A stretch of 64,000 bases of DNA from Bin5 sp009843665 (GTDB lineage Bacteria > Chloroflexota > Anaerolineae > Caldilineales > Caldilineaceae), in the NCBI GenBank assembly GCA_965220285.1, contig OZ244818.1, forward strand, positions 5,518,001 through 5,582,000, in the 5' to 3' direction. The notes under the pieces were generated by a model. That model saw only the letters and a list, made by a program, of their open reading frames with translations. It had not been told where the DNA came from and ran no database searches. This document shows positions 34,378 through 45,200 of the stretch, one piece after another. Both the position numbers and the translations under genes were made by a program. Within the stretch, counting starts at the first letter, position 1. Each line of letters begins with the position of its first letter.

Positions 34378-36837
34378 CTACGTCTCCTCTTCAGGCGGCA
34401 AGCCGATCAGGTCCAACGACTTCCACGCTGCGCACTCGGCTAGCCACTTCTCCTTCACATTGACAGGCAGCGCGCCGGTACTCAACCGGTGCGCTGTTGC
34501 CGCGCTGCAACGCAATTCCACACCGAAGCTGCGTGTATTGCGTTCGGCTTTGGTCACGCGTTGGCGAAGATTGTGCAGGCCGGCAGCAGCCGCGTGAATC
34601 TCCGCCTCGGTGTTGTCCCCCTCGCTTATGGTACGTGCTTTCCCGTCGGTCATGCCATCCTGCAACCGGGTCAGCTGCCAGCGCCCCTGCCAGTCAGAAG
34701 TCTCCTCAGATTCTGCGGCGAAAACGTTCAAGGAAAAGTCGGCCTGGCTGGCAAGCGCATCGCGATAGAACTGATATACGGTGCGAAAGCTGCGACTGAA
34801 CTGTGCTGGGGGCAGATCGCGGCGAGCCTGGCTGCCATAGCCGCGGCTGGATAGTCGCTCGTCCAGAATGGCCACTACGCCGCGGTCAGCCGTCCGCCGG
34901 ATCAGGCGGCCGAATCCCTGCTTCAGCGTAAGCGTCATCAACGGGACCATGTATTTTCTGAAGCTGCTGCCCTCCTCGATCTCTTCAAGTGCGTTCGTCC
35001 GGGCCTCATGAAGCGGGTCGCTTGGCGTGGGAAATGGGAGCTTGTCCAGAACGACCAGGCTCAGGTCGTCGCCAGGCAGGTCGACACCTTCCCAGAAGGA
35101 CTTCGTGGCCAGAAGAACGCTGTGAGGCGTATTGCGAAACCAGTCGAGGAGCATATTACGGGGACGTTGACCCTGGGCCCGCAAAGGCCAGGCGACGTCA
35201 TTCAATCTCTCATGGACCTGCTGCAGACCAGTCCAGCTGGTAAAGAGACATAGAGCCCGACCGCGGCTCACATTGAGAAGCCGCTCGATCTCAGCCGCGA
35301 CAGCATCGTAGAACGGGTCTTTGTCTCGCCAATTGAAGGCGGGAAGTGCGGGCTGATACAGCAGGGCTTGTTGCGAGTAGTCGAATACAGGATCGGCGAC
35401 TAGCTCCAATGGGTCGCCGGTCACTCCACATCTGCCCTTGAAGAGCGCGAAGCTGCCTTCAGTTGCCAGGGTTGCGCTTGTGCAGATTACAGTTCGATCC
35501 TCCCCTTCAAAGAGATGCCGGGCAAGGTCTCGGGACGGATCGATCGGTGCGGCATGGAGACGAAGCCTCAGGCGGCGAGAGCCCCGAATCCTTTCGGCAT
35601 AGCGCACGGTAATGTCGTCCCTCGAGCTGCCTGCCACCGCCTTCAGTTTGCCTGCCAGAGAACCTAGCCCCTTCACCGCAAGTTCATAGTTGGCTTTTTC
35701 TTCGGATTCCTCGGCAGAGAGGGGCGGGTGGTCCCCTTCGTTCTGGTGACGGAAAGGGTTGGCTTGGCGCATTTCGTCCTGCAGTGTACTCAAGTCTCCT
35801 GCCAGCTTTTTCAGCTCATGCAGATCGGAATCAATTCGATAGATTCCTTTGTCTGAAATCTGCTCAACTTCGGCAAATGCCATTCCGTTTTGCAGGACCA
35901 AGTCGTCGAGCCGCGAATCTTCCAGGTACTTCTTGAAGATAGCTCCCGCGAGTAGCTGATCCAAGGCATAGTTGGAGGTTTCTTCTTCAAAAACCGAGGT
36001 GGCCGTGTCCTCCAACTGGTGCGCCTCGTCAATTACGTAAATTGCAGCTTCAGGCAGAATCGCCTGGCCCATCTCTCCCAACTCGAGTGCATTGAGAAGG
36101 AGATGATGATTGGTGATGATCACTTGCGCGTTTCGCGCCTTGGCACGCATCTGATTTACAAAGCAATTGTCGTCAAAGTGGAGGCAGCTGCGACCGATGC
36201 AGTCATCGGGAAAACTGACAATTCGGGGCCTCAAGTCGCTTTTCAAGACAAAAGGCAAGTCGTCTACGTCGCCGCTGTCGGTACTTTCCAGCCAACTATG
36301 CAGAAAGGCGGCTTGTTGGTCTTCTGCGTCGAGAAAGGCGAGCCGCTTTCTCTCTACCGCCTCCTTTTCCCACTTGTAGCTGCAAATGTAGTTACTACGA
36401 CCCTTAACCACAATGGCGTCGATCGGTCGGTTCAGGACCTGGCGCAGGAATGGGATGTCTTTTCGAAACAGCTGGTCTTGGAGCGACTTATTGGCTGTAG
36501 CTACGACTACGGTACATTCGCTGAGAATGGCTGGGAGGAGGTACGCAATCGACTTTCCCGTTCCTGTTGGGGCCTCGATCAGCGCCGGACGCCGCTCCAG
36601 AATTGCTCTCTTGACGACCTCAGCCATTTCCAGTTGTCCGGGTCGCCTTTCGTAGTCTTCCATAAGGGAGGACAGCCTCCCACCGGCGTCGAAATACGCG
36701 CCAAGATCTGCGGCTTCCAGGGGAGACGGATCATTCTCGCCGCTGTCGCCGCCATAGGGCTCCCCCTTCTCTTCTACAGTGCTCTGAGGGAATTCGTCTG
36801 GCATTTCCGCCATATAGGTCTGATCGAATGTTTCCAT
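34378..36837 (-). CDS. dinG: DinG/XPD-type ATP-dependent DNA helicase
   Basis: An 819-residue superfamily 2 helicase with an iron-sulfur domain. Walker A EAPTGTGKS (about residue 90), the four cluster cysteines in NYICSYKW and DDCIGRSCLHFDDNC (about 150-225), DEAH box VIDEAHQL near 270, and the C-terminal motifs SFWEGVDLPG and LIRRTADRGVV. It unwinds DNA 5' to 3' and helps resolve R-loops or blocked forks. No ribosome binding site precedes the ATG. The predicted promoter would start transcription at the ATG itself. The first 45 residues are acidic and disordered. Confidence 0.93.
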   Translation of the reverse strand: METFDQTYMAEMPDEFPQSTVEEKGEPYGGDSGENDPSPLEAADLGAYFDAGGRLSSLMEDYERRPGQLEMAEVVKRAILERRPALIEAPTGTGKSIAYLLPAILSECTVVVATANKSLQDQLFRKDIPFLRQVLNRPIDAIVVKGRSNYICSYKWEKEAVERKRLAFLDAEDQQAAFLHSWLESTDSGDVDDLPFVLKSDLRPRIVSFPDDCIGRSCLHFDDNCFVNQMRAKARNAQVIITNHHLLLNALELGEMGQAILPEAAIYVIDEAHQLEDTATSVFEEETSNYALDQLLAGAIFKKYLEDSRLDDLVLQNGMAFAEVEQISDKGIYRIDSDLHELKKLAGDLSTLQDEMRQANPFRHQNEGDHPPLSAEESEEKANYELAVKGLGSLAGKLKAVAGSSRDDITVRYAERIRGSRRLRLRLHAAPIDPSRDLARHLFEGEDRTVICTSATLATEGSFALFKGRCGVTGDPLELVADPVFDYSQQALLYQPALPAFNWRDKDPFYDAVAAEIERLLNVSRGRALCLFTSWTGLQQVHERLNDVAWPLRAQGQRPRNMLLDWFRNTPHSVLLATKSFWEGVDLPGDDLSLVVLDKLPFPTPSDPLHEARTNALEEIEEGSSFRKYMVPLMTLTLKQGFGRLIRRTADRGVVAILDERLSSRGYGSQARRDLPPAQFSRSFRTVYQFYRDALASQADFSLNVFAAESEETSDWQGRWQLTRLQDGMTDGKARTISEGDNTEAEIHAAAAGLHNLRQRVTKAERNTRSFGVELRCSAATAHRLSTGALPVNVKEKWLAECAAWKSLDLIGLPPEEET

Positions 36838-36843
36838 AGACGG

Positions 36844-36872
36844 ATCTTAGCACGTATGTGCGAAGTAAGCAA
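36844..36872 (-). promoter_or_regulatory. Putative promoter of dinG giving a leaderless transcript
   Basis: Minus strand TTGCTT (36867-36872), 17-base spacer, TAAGAT (36844-36849). The first transcribed base would fall on or next to the A of the ATG at 36837. The near-palindrome GCAC-ATAC-GTGC (36850-36861) lies in the spacer and could bind a regulator. Confidence 0.5.
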
Positions 36873-36908
36873 AAGGAAGAACGCCCTCGTTCGGTGAACA
36901 GAGGGCGT
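36871..36908 (-). terminator. Rho-independent terminator of the fasciclin gene
   Basis: ACGCCCTCGTTC-GGT-GAAC-A-GAGGGCGT forms a 12-base stem with one bulge (36881-36908). On the minus strand it is followed by TTCTTCCTTTTGC. It isolates the fasciclin gene from dinG downstream and abuts the dinG promoter. Confidence 0.85.
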
Positions 36909-36952
36909 CATTGCGACTGATTTGGGTGTTTTTGCCTTAGCAGGCGATAAGC

Positions 36953-38815
36953 CTATTGTGAACTGTTTTCATCCGGATCCGGCAAGAGCTGGTGGATGAA
37001 ATGAATGACCCCGTTGGATGCCTCCACATCGGACGTCACGATGCTTACACCTTCGACGGCGAGAGAGCCGTCATCTGTGGTGGTGACGTCGATGGTCCCT
37101 CCATGGAGCGTGGTCAGTGAAGTTTGCGATGCAAGATCGGAGGTTTTCAGCTTTCCGGACACGACATGGTACCTGAGTGTGTCTGCCAGCAGTTCCGAGT
37201 CGGCCATCAGCATGTCCAGCCTCGCTTCAGGCAGCGAGGCGAACGCGGCGTTGGTCGGGGCGAAGATAGTATAGGGTCCGCCATCGGCTATGGACGTCGT
37301 CAGGCCGGCCAGATCCAGAGCCAGGAGCAATATGTCCAGCTGTTCATAGTCTTCGGCGACTTCTATGAGATCGTCCTCCATCATGCCTGCATCACTGGTA
37401 GGCTCCGGCATAGCCGTTGCAGCCGGCGTTGCTGTAGTCGTTGCCTCCGGCATGGCCGTCGCAGGGGGCGTCGCCGTCGCGGTTGCCCCGGGCATGGCGT
37501 CTGCAGTAGGAGTTGGGGTCGCTACCGCTGTTGCGTCAGCCGTCGCAGCCGGTGTGGGAACTGCCCCTCCAAGAATAGCGTCGGCATCGGCCTGAGATGG
37601 AATCGTCAGAACGTCACCCACTTCAATGAGGTCGCAGTTCGACAGCGAGTTTGCCGTGCAGATCGAAGACCAATAGTCTGTGCTGCCGTAGGCTTGTGAG
37701 GAGATGGTGCCAAGCGTATCTCCCGCCTTCACGGTGTAGGTACCGCCCAGGGAAATCTCCGTTGCGGTTCCCGCGGCTGAGGAAGCGGTGCCCGAAGCGG
37801 GCTGCTGGACAACCACCCTGTCACCTTCAACCTGCTCTCCGGAGTCATCGAGGAATAGTACATTTTCGCCCTGCAGCGTGTAGGAAAAGGGCATCGTGGT
37901 GTCGTTGTAGGTAACCAGCGCCACGATATCACCCACGTCTTCGATGCCAATTTGGGCAACTTTGCGCTTGATGCCATCCATGGATTCAATGGAACCGGTA
38001 GCAAAGACACTATCAGAAGGGGGTGCGGCATTGATGTAACGGTCAAATCCTGACAGTTTGAAGACGTAGAAGCCGGCGTTTTCGTCAATCAGATGGCTGT
38101 CTTGTGGATCGTATGACATCTTGATAGTTACCGGCTGTCCCGTATCTGCAACCGATAGCCCGAGGTAGTGTTTTGCGAACTGCTCATTCAGCTCGCCTCT
38201 GACCCAGGTCGACCGGACTGCGTTCGTTGTCACCACGGCCTGCGGAGTCGCTGCAGAAGTTGATGCCGCCTGGAGCCCGGCAGAGGTAGGCGTGGAGGTC
38301 GCCGGCGCATCAGGCGTGCTACCGCTTACAACCTGTTCTCCTGATTCATCGACAAATCTGACGTTTTCTCCCGTCAACGTATAGGAGAGGTCCATTGTTG
38401 TATCATTGTAGACTACGATGGTAACGATTTCGGAGACATCCCCAGCGCCTATCTGGGTTTCCTTCCGTTTGACGCCGCCCATCGATTCCTGTGTGCCTGT
38501 CCTGAATGCGGTGTCCGAAGGAGACGCGGCATTGATGTAGCGGTCGAAACCGGACTGCTTAAAAACATAAAATCCGGAGTTTTCGTCCAGCGTGTGGCTG
38601 TGCTGCGGCTGGTAATCCATCTTTATCGTAACAGGTTGTGATGTATCAATGACTTGCAGACCAAGGTAGTGCTTAGCGAACTGTTCGTTCAACTGCCCGC
38701 TTACCGTCGAATCTTCTACCGAACCCTGCGCAGTCAAGGCGTAAGGGCCTGCTACGAGAATCAGCGCCAGAACTGCAGCGAGGCAAACATAGCGCCATGA
38801 GTTTCCTAAGTTCAT
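36953..38815 (-). CDS. Secreted multi-domain protein: duplicated beta domain, LysM, fasciclin
   Basis: A 620-residue exported protein. Signal peptide at 1-30 (cleavage near LTAQ). Two copies of a 125-residue domain follow (38-163 and 206-331), each beginning GxLNEQFAKHYLGL and containing SGFDRYINAA and YNDTTM. I do not recognise this domain for certain; pre-peptidase-like is possible. A LysM domain (358-406, TYTVKAGDTLGTISS) should bind peptidoglycan. A Thr/Pro/Ala/Met-rich linker (418-476) leads to a fasciclin domain (485-612, PYTIFAPTNAAFASLP, YHVVSGK). It is probably a cell-wall adhesion protein. ATG 38815 has GGAGGG five bases upstream; the frame extends to 38878. Confidence 0.88.
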   Translation of the reverse strand: MNLGNSWRYVCLAAVLALILVAGPYALTAQGSVEDSTVSGQLNEQFAKHYLGLQVIDTSQPVTIKMDYQPQHSHTLDENSGFYVFKQSGFDRYINAASPSDTAFRTGTQESMGGVKRKETQIGAGDVSEIVTIVVYNDTTMDLSYTLTGENVRFVDESGEQVVSGSTPDAPATSTPTSAGLQAASTSAATPQAVVTTNAVRSTWVRGELNEQFAKHYLGLSVADTGQPVTIKMSYDPQDSHLIDENAGFYVFKLSGFDRYINAAPPSDSVFATGSIESMDGIKRKVAQIGIEDVGDIVALVTYNDTTMPFSYTLQGENVLFLDDSGEQVEGDRVVVQQPASGTASSAAGTATEISLGGTYTVKAGDTLGTISSQAYGSTDYWSSICTANSLSNCDLIEVGDVLTIPSQADADAILGGAVPTPAATADATAVATPTPTADAMPGATATATPPATAMPEATTTATPAATAMPEPTSDAGMMEDDLIEVAEDYEQLDILLLALDLAGLTTSIADGGPYTIFAPTNAAFASLPEARLDMLMADSELLADTLRYHVVSGKLKTSDLASQTSLTTLHGGTIDVTTTDDGSLAVEGVSIVTSDVEASNGVIHFIHQLLPDPDENSSQ

Positions 38816-39012
38816 CGATTCCCTCCAGATTCCCGTACAGTAGGAAAGCCGGCCTTCCAAATTGCCGAATGCAAACACTCTAGTTCGACTTCAGGGCACA
38901 GCCCCGGAATACGGATTCGTTGCGGAGACATTGTTCGTATTCTGTCCAGTTTATCGAAATCCCAGGCCAAATCCCAACAGCTCTGTGCCTGCTATCGACT
39001 AGCCTTCCCTTC

Positions 39013-39041
39013 ATTATAGCCAGCCAAGAAAGGTTTGTGGC
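39013..39041 (-). promoter_or_regulatory. Putative promoter of the fasciclin gene
   Basis: Minus strand: perfect TATAAT (39013-39018) with a weak GCCACA 17 bases upstream (39036-39041). It would give a leader of about 190 bases before ATG 38815. Confidence 0.45.
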
Positions 39042-39084
39042 GCGACCGTAGGCACAACGCACTGTAATCGTTGATTTACCATCG

Positions 39085-41985
39085 CTAAGACTGGCGTTTC
39101 ACGACCAGGTGGTGGCAGGGCCTGTTACTGTTCTCGTCGGTACGATGCGGGACGAGAATCGGAGAGCCACTTGGATTGCCATTGGCATCAAGGACCTGCA
39201 GAGTGAAACTCTGGGGTGCGTCCCGACCGTAGATTGGGAAATCGAATCGGCCGGCGTCGCCTGCGCCGCTCTTGGAGACAGTCTGATATGTGTTATCCCA
39301 GGCGTCGACCAGTCGAATCGTCACTCCGGGGAGCGCGATGCCTCTTTCGTCGACTGCCTGTCCCATCACGTACTGTCCCGGGCACTGATCATCATGCCAG
39401 AGACGGTCAAGGATGAACCGGTGAGGTCCCAGGAAGTCTGAGCTACTCACATCTGACAACTGTCCGCTTGAGAAGACTTCAGGCGCAATAAGGGTGGCGG
39501 CGCTGGCGAAATCGATGCCGACTGACAGCCCCGTGTAGGCAGCCATCAAGTCCATTTCGTCACACTGGCCGAGGTAGACCGGAAAGCCCCGCCCCAGATT
39601 CCACAAAAGCGCGCCCCTCCTGTCCCTCAACTGCCTGCCCTCGTCGACGGCCTCAGTGTCCCCTTCTGATTTCGACCAGCAGTTCCGGCAGCTGTTGAGG
39701 GCATCCTGCGGTAAGCCGAACGGGTCCGGCAGGGCCAGAAGAGCGCGGCGCGCACCTTCCTGGTGACCACAGTAGCCAAGGAGGCGCGTTTCCAGGCCCG
39801 CACTGGTTTGCCGCCGCAAGTAGACGGGAGCAGAAGGGATGTATTCGACACTGTCGGCAAGAGGGAGTGTACTACTGACTCTAAGTTCATCCTCTTCTTC
39901 ATTTCCTGAATTGCCATCATCCTCAGGGCCGCCCTTACCGTAATTGCTGACGGCATCCAGCCAAGTTGAACTGAAGGCCTCGCCGCCACCCTGTCTGCAA
40001 GTCAGTCCGGGCGGGCAGACATCCAGCAGAGTCACGCCATTACTTCCCTGAAACTCCCAGTCGGCATCAGCACTCGGGGCCCGAAGGACGTCAAGAAGTG
40101 CCGGCTCCGCGAGGACAGCGCGCATGAACTCGTTCCAAACGGGTGCGGCCGCGCCGGCACCGGTTGCATTGCGCATTGGGCGGCCATCAGTGTTTCCCAC
40201 CCACACACCGACAAGAAGATGGCGTGTATATCCCATCGTCCAGGCATCGCGATTGTTGTCAGTTGTACCAGTCTTTGCCGCCGCGGGCCGGTTGAGCGTC
40301 AGTTGACTTCCGGCGCCAAACATCGGTACACGAGCCGGATCGTCGCTGAGGATGTCGGTAACCAGTGCAGCGGCGTCCTCAGAGATTACAGGAACACCTT
40401 CAGTCGGGCCTTCTTCAAGCAGCGTCTGGCCCTGACTATCTGTGATCGTGAGGACATACTGTGGCGGTTGGTAAACACCTTGATTGGCGATTGTATGGTA
40501 GGCAGTCGCAAGATCGAGTAGCGTCACCTCCCCTCCACCGAGGGTCAGACTCAGGCCATACCAGTCGGTGCCCCGGTGGAGGCTCCTGACGCCCATGCTG
40601 CGTGCAGTTGCCAACATACGCTCTACGCTCACGGCGTCCAGCAGCTTGACAGCTGGGACGTTGTAGCTATTTGCGAGCGCCGCCCGCGCAGTGACCGGCC
40701 CATGGAAATTGCGATCGTAGTTTACTGGCTCGTATTCTTCAATTGTACTGATTGTGTAGGTGATGGGGGTATCCCAGATGACCGTTGCCGGGCTTATGAG
40801 GTTGTCATTGAAGGCAGTAGCGTAGAGCAGCGGCTTGATTGCGCTACCCGGTTGCCGCGGGCTGACTGCGACGTTGACCTGGCCGTCGATCTCCTCATCC
40901 CGGTAATCGACACTGCCGACCATGGCCAGAATCTCTGCCGTCCCGGGCTTGAGAGCGATGAGGGCTCCATTGTTCATGTCGAAACGGGGTTGTAGAGCCG
41001 CGACTTGGCGAGCGACGACCTGCTGGGCCGTTGCCTGTAATGCCGTGTCGACAGTTGTGTAGATATGCAACCCTGCCCGCCGAACAAATCCCTCGCCCAG
41101 AGAACTGTCCAGTTCACGGACAACGTAGTCGACAAAATGCGGGGCATAGGGTGAGTGAATCTCTGGGGAACCGCCCAGTTCGATCTCTGTGGCAAAAACT
41201 GCATTTGCTTCGTCAAGCGACAGGAATCCGTGTCGGACCATCAGTGACAGGACCGTCCTTTGCCGCTCCTTGGCGGACTCGAAGTCATCAAAAAGATCGA
41301 ATCGGGCCGGTGACTGGGGGATGCCAGCTATCAGCGTAGCCTCGGCCAGGTTGAGATCGGCTGCCGGCTTGCCAAAATAGGTGCGGGCGGCCGCTTGCGG
41401 GCCGTAGGCAAGGTTCCCATAGTTGAGGAGATTCAGATACAGTTCGAGGAGCTCTTCTTTGGCGTAGGTCCGCGTCAGTTCACTCGCCAAGCCGGCCTCT
41501 GCGATTTTGCGATCGAAAGTCTGATCGTAACGTTCCTCGGACCCCAGAAACAGATTGCGCGCCAGCTGCATGGTAATTGTACTCGCTCCAGAGACGATCT
41601 GGCCCTGCTCGACATTTTGAAGCGCGGCACCGGCGATGCGAACTGGGTCCACACCTGGATTGGTGAAGAATGTTGCATCTTCAGTTGCAATGGTTGCGTT
41701 TATCAAGTGGGGAGAAATACGGTCCAACGAGACCCATTCACGACGGCCCTCTCCGATTAGCTCAGCAAGCAACTCCCCATTGCGGTCGTACACGAATGTA
41801 GTTTGAAAGACACGAGGAAGGGGACCGGGCTGGTAAATCTGGAGATAGGCTTCGGCAACATCGGAAAGGGAAATAGCCGACCTTCGTCCTACAGTGCCGC
41901 GGCGCGAGCCGCAACCATACAGGACGAGCGTCAACAGTAGAAGGAACAAAAACAGTGTGCGCCGTTCGAGAGGAAATCCAGACAT
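39085..41985 (-). CDS. Class A penicillin-binding protein (PBP1-like) with long C-terminal extension
   Basis: A 966-residue peptidoglycan polymerase. N-terminal hydrophobic segment ends LYGC (C25), a possible lipobox. GT51 transglycosylase: E102 in ATEDATFF and ASTITMQLARN. Transpeptidase: S381-x2-K384 in PGSAIKP, S440-Y-N and K571-T-G. Residues beyond 650 are a 300-residue extension with several cysteines (CPPGLTC, CGHQ, CRNC) and a C-terminal carboxypeptidase-like beta domain (GQAVDERGIALPGVTIRLVD, about 870-950). It builds and cross-links peptidoglycan outside the membrane. It lies downstream of a second class A PBP in the same direction. Confidence 0.93.
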   Translation of the reverse strand: MSGFPLERRTLFLFLLLLTLVLYGCGSRRGTVGRRSAISLSDVAEAYLQIYQPGPLPRVFQTTFVYDRNGELLAELIGEGRREWVSLDRISPHLINATIATEDATFFTNPGVDPVRIAGAALQNVEQGQIVSGASTITMQLARNLFLGSEERYDQTFDRKIAEAGLASELTRTYAKEELLELYLNLLNYGNLAYGPQAAARTYFGKPAADLNLAEATLIAGIPQSPARFDLFDDFESAKERQRTVLSLMVRHGFLSLDEANAVFATEIELGGSPEIHSPYAPHFVDYVVRELDSSLGEGFVRRAGLHIYTTVDTALQATAQQVVARQVAALQPRFDMNNGALIALKPGTAEILAMVGSVDYRDEEIDGQVNVAVSPRQPGSAIKPLLYATAFNDNLISPATVIWDTPITYTISTIEEYEPVNYDRNFHGPVTARAALANSYNVPAVKLLDAVSVERMLATARSMGVRSLHRGTDWYGLSLTLGGGEVTLLDLATAYHTIANQGVYQPPQYVLTITDSQGQTLLEEGPTEGVPVISEDAAALVTDILSDDPARVPMFGAGSQLTLNRPAAAKTGTTDNNRDAWTMGYTRHLLVGVWVGNTDGRPMRNATGAGAAAPVWNEFMRAVLAEPALLDVLRAPSADADWEFQGSNGVTLLDVCPPGLTCRQGGGEAFSSTWLDAVSNYGKGGPEDDGNSGNEEEDELRVSSTLPLADSVEYIPSAPVYLRRQTSAGLETRLLGYCGHQEGARRALLALPDPFGLPQDALNSCRNCWSKSEGDTEAVDEGRQLRDRRGALLWNLGRGFPVYLGQCDEMDLMAAYTGLSVGIDFASAATLIAPEVFSSGQLSDVSSSDFLGPHRFILDRLWHDDQCPGQYVMGQAVDERGIALPGVTIRLVDAWDNTYQTVSKSGAGDAGRFDFPIYGRDAPQSFTLQVLDANGNPSGSPILVPHRTDENSNRPCHHLVVKRQS

Positions 41986-42225
41986 GCGTCTTCGCAGTCT
42001 CTATCAGATCTTATGAGTTCCTAAACAGCGGCGTCTACGCCACTACCTGGAATCGAGAGGGCCAAATCGTGGAGTTTTCGCCTTGTTCCAGTAAACGTTT
42101 AGGCGGAGCGTTTTGGTTCCGCGCAAACGGCGACGTGAGGCAGTTGTTCGTTGAATTTTCGCGCACGGCACTTTGGTTCGGTACTGCGTCTGTAAACCTG
42201 GATAGCCGGCGACTGGATGGATCGC
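41986..42225. other. Spacer between the two PBP genes
   Basis: 240 bases, no gene seen. A GGCGTCTACGCC inverted repeat occurs near 42030. No strong terminator or promoter is apparent, so read-through from the upstream PBP is possible. Confidence 0.4.
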
Positions 42226-45200
42226 TTACTCGAACGGGTTCTGGTAGATTTCCAGGTTTTCGGGGATATGCAGCAGATCGCCCGGGCGCAAGATATAGTA
42301 CGGCCGGATTGCGTTTGGATTGGCAGCGCGAAGCAGGCTGATCGGGATGTCGTACTTTGCGGCAATGTTGACCCAGGAGTCACCTGACTGCACTTTGTGA
42401 ATCATGCTTTCTTCATGAAGCCGAATTGGGATTACGCGGGGCAAGAGCAAGCGCTCCCCGTTGAGCGAACCCTTTACATGCAGATTGGCGTTGCGCAGGA
42501 CGCTTTCGGGCAGACCGTGGGCGCGGGCCAGTCCCGCCCAGCTGTCACCGGATCGGGCTGTATAGTATCGAAGATCAGAACACGAACCGAGCGATACGGG
42601 AATGCCCTTTTGCATGCTGTACGAAAGCAGCCTGAACTTTTCGATTTCCGTGAAGGGAATGTACATCAGGTCCTCCCTGTATTCGGGAGGCGGCGTATTC
42701 AAGCCGTCGTTTTCCTCATCAACTTGTATCTCCGGCATAGGCCGAAGCGGCCTGCCCACAGTAGAGTAGCCTGGGGGAAACGCAAGACCGACCCAGCTCG
42801 AGATCCGAAGCAGAGAACGGGTCTCCGGGAGCGTGTTTGTTCTGCCACCGTTGACAGCTCCTGCTGATTCGTCCACGATACAGTAGGACAGGTCCTCAAA
42901 ATCGTTAGAGCGTGCGAAATGGGTCGGCAGAGATCTGCCGGTGACAACGGTTCCCGCAAGAAGGCCATTTCCTCTTGTCTTGCTCAGCCAGCTGGAGGTA
43001 AAATACTCGCCCCCAGTGCGGCAGCGCACGGCCGGGGGACAGTCAGGCAGTTGGACGACGGAACCCGGAATTTCGAATGCCCACAGGTTTGGGTCGTCAG
43101 GGGCTCCTATCAACTCCCTCATCCCCTTGTCAGCAATCACCGCCTCCATGAAGTTATGCCAGAGGGGCGCTGCGCCGGCTGCACCGCTATTGCCCCACAT
43201 GGTGGTCCCGTCGCTGTTTCCGGTCCAAACGCCGGCCACCAGGTATTTTGTGAAGCCAACAGTCCAGTTGTCCTTGAAGTTTGTTGTCGTACCCGTCTTC
43301 GCGGCTGCAGGACGGCTTAGATTCAGTCTGCTGTTTGCACCAAAGGCCGGTTTCCTGGCATCGTTGTCGCTCAATATGTCGGTGATTTGGAAGGCGACGC
43401 CTTCAGTGATTATGCGCTTCTTCTCGACCGGGGGCGGGGACCGATAGCGGCCCAAATCATCGACCATGAACATGGCGAATTGCGGTTGAGAGTAAAGCCC
43501 CTGATTGGCAAAGGTGCGGAAGGCGTTCGTCAACTCAAGGAGGGACACTTCGCCAGCCCCGAGAGACAGACTCAGGCCGTAACTGTCCGGTTCGCGCGTA
43601 AGACTTGTGATTCCAAACTCTTCTGCTTTGGAGACCAGGCGCTCATTGCCCAGAGAAGCCAGAAGCTTTACGGCCGGAACATTGTAGCTGTTGGCAAGGG
43701 CAGTACGCACAGTGACCGGTCCGTGGAAAGTTCGATCGTAGTTCCGGGGACTGTAGAAGTGCCCCATGCCTACGGGATAGGCAGTTGGCGTATCCCAAAT
43801 GACGGTGGCGGGTGATATCAGGTCCTGGGAAAGTGCCGCCGCGTAGAGAATTGGTTTGAAGGAACTTCCGGGTTGCCTTAAGCTGACGGACAGATTCACC
43901 TGCCCGGCGTCCTCCTCATTGAAGTCGACTCCGCCGACCATTGCCAGGACTTCGCCGGTCTGCGGCTGGATTGCCACGAGCGCGCCGTTTGTCATCCGAT
44001 AGGCTTCACCGACCCTGTCGATCCAGGCTTTCAGCTCCTGTTCAGCCAGCACTTGCATCGGCATATCCAGCGAGGTGATGATATGCATACCGGATCGGCG
44101 CATCTTCCACCGCCCGTTCTCGATGCCCAGCGCCTCGGCCATCCGCCTCTCCAGGGCTTTCTCGACATAGAGCAAGAAATGGGGTGCCAGATATTCCTTC
44201 TCCTCCGAGCTGCCGATCAGGAAGATTTCCTCTTCGAAAATGGCATCGGACTTTTCCTGTGACAGAAAGTCATGGCGCACCAACAGGTCCAGGACGACTC
44301 GCTGCCGCTGTTTGGCGGCAGTGAAGTTAGCAAACAGGTCAAATGATGCAGGTTGCTGGGGCACGCCAGCCAAGATCGTCGCTTCGGCCCAGTTCAGATC
44401 GATGGCGCTCTTGCCAAAATAGACCTGTGCGGCCGCTTCCGGCCCATAGGCCAGATGACCGTAGTTCACAAGGTTAAGATAGATTTCAAGCAGTTCTTCC
44501 TTATTGAACAGAATTGTCAGATCGTGGGCCAGCCCAATTTCATGGAGTTTCCGATCGATTGTCTGTTCAAATCGTTCTTCTGGCTCTAGAAAGAGATTAC
44601 GCGCCAGCTGCATGGTAATCGTGCTGGCGCCGGAAGCGATCGATTGCGTCTGCACATTCTGAATTGCTGCGCCGACAATCCGACGGCTGTCCACGCCGCG
44701 GTTGGTGAAGAATGAAGCGTCCTCGGTAGCGACAGTTGCTGAAATCAGGGCAGGAGAAATCTGGTCAAGAGTGACCCAGGTGCGTCGCCCTTCCTCAAAG
44801 AACTCCGCGAGAAGTACGCCATTCCGATCGTAAACGCGAGTCGTCTCAAAGAGTTTCGGCAGACTGCCGCTTGGCTGGTACTGCTGCATGTAATGTTCGA
44901 CGACTGTCTTGATGGATCCCTTGGGGCGCGGCCCAAGTCGCCCTGGCACGAGCTCGTCCAGCGAGGGGGCCTCAAACTGGTCGAAACCGAAAGGGATATT
45001 CTCCAGTCCCAGCTCCGCTTCCTCAGACTCTTCGCCGGAACAGCCCGTCGCTAAGAGCACGACCAGAAGGAGAAGAGCTGCGATCGCGGCACGCCGCACG
45101 CCTGCACTCCACACCGAGTTAACTGGCGCATTCAAAGTGAAGCGTATAGAGTAGCATTCGGGAATCGAAGCGCGAACCTTTCGCTGGCAATTCGAACCTT

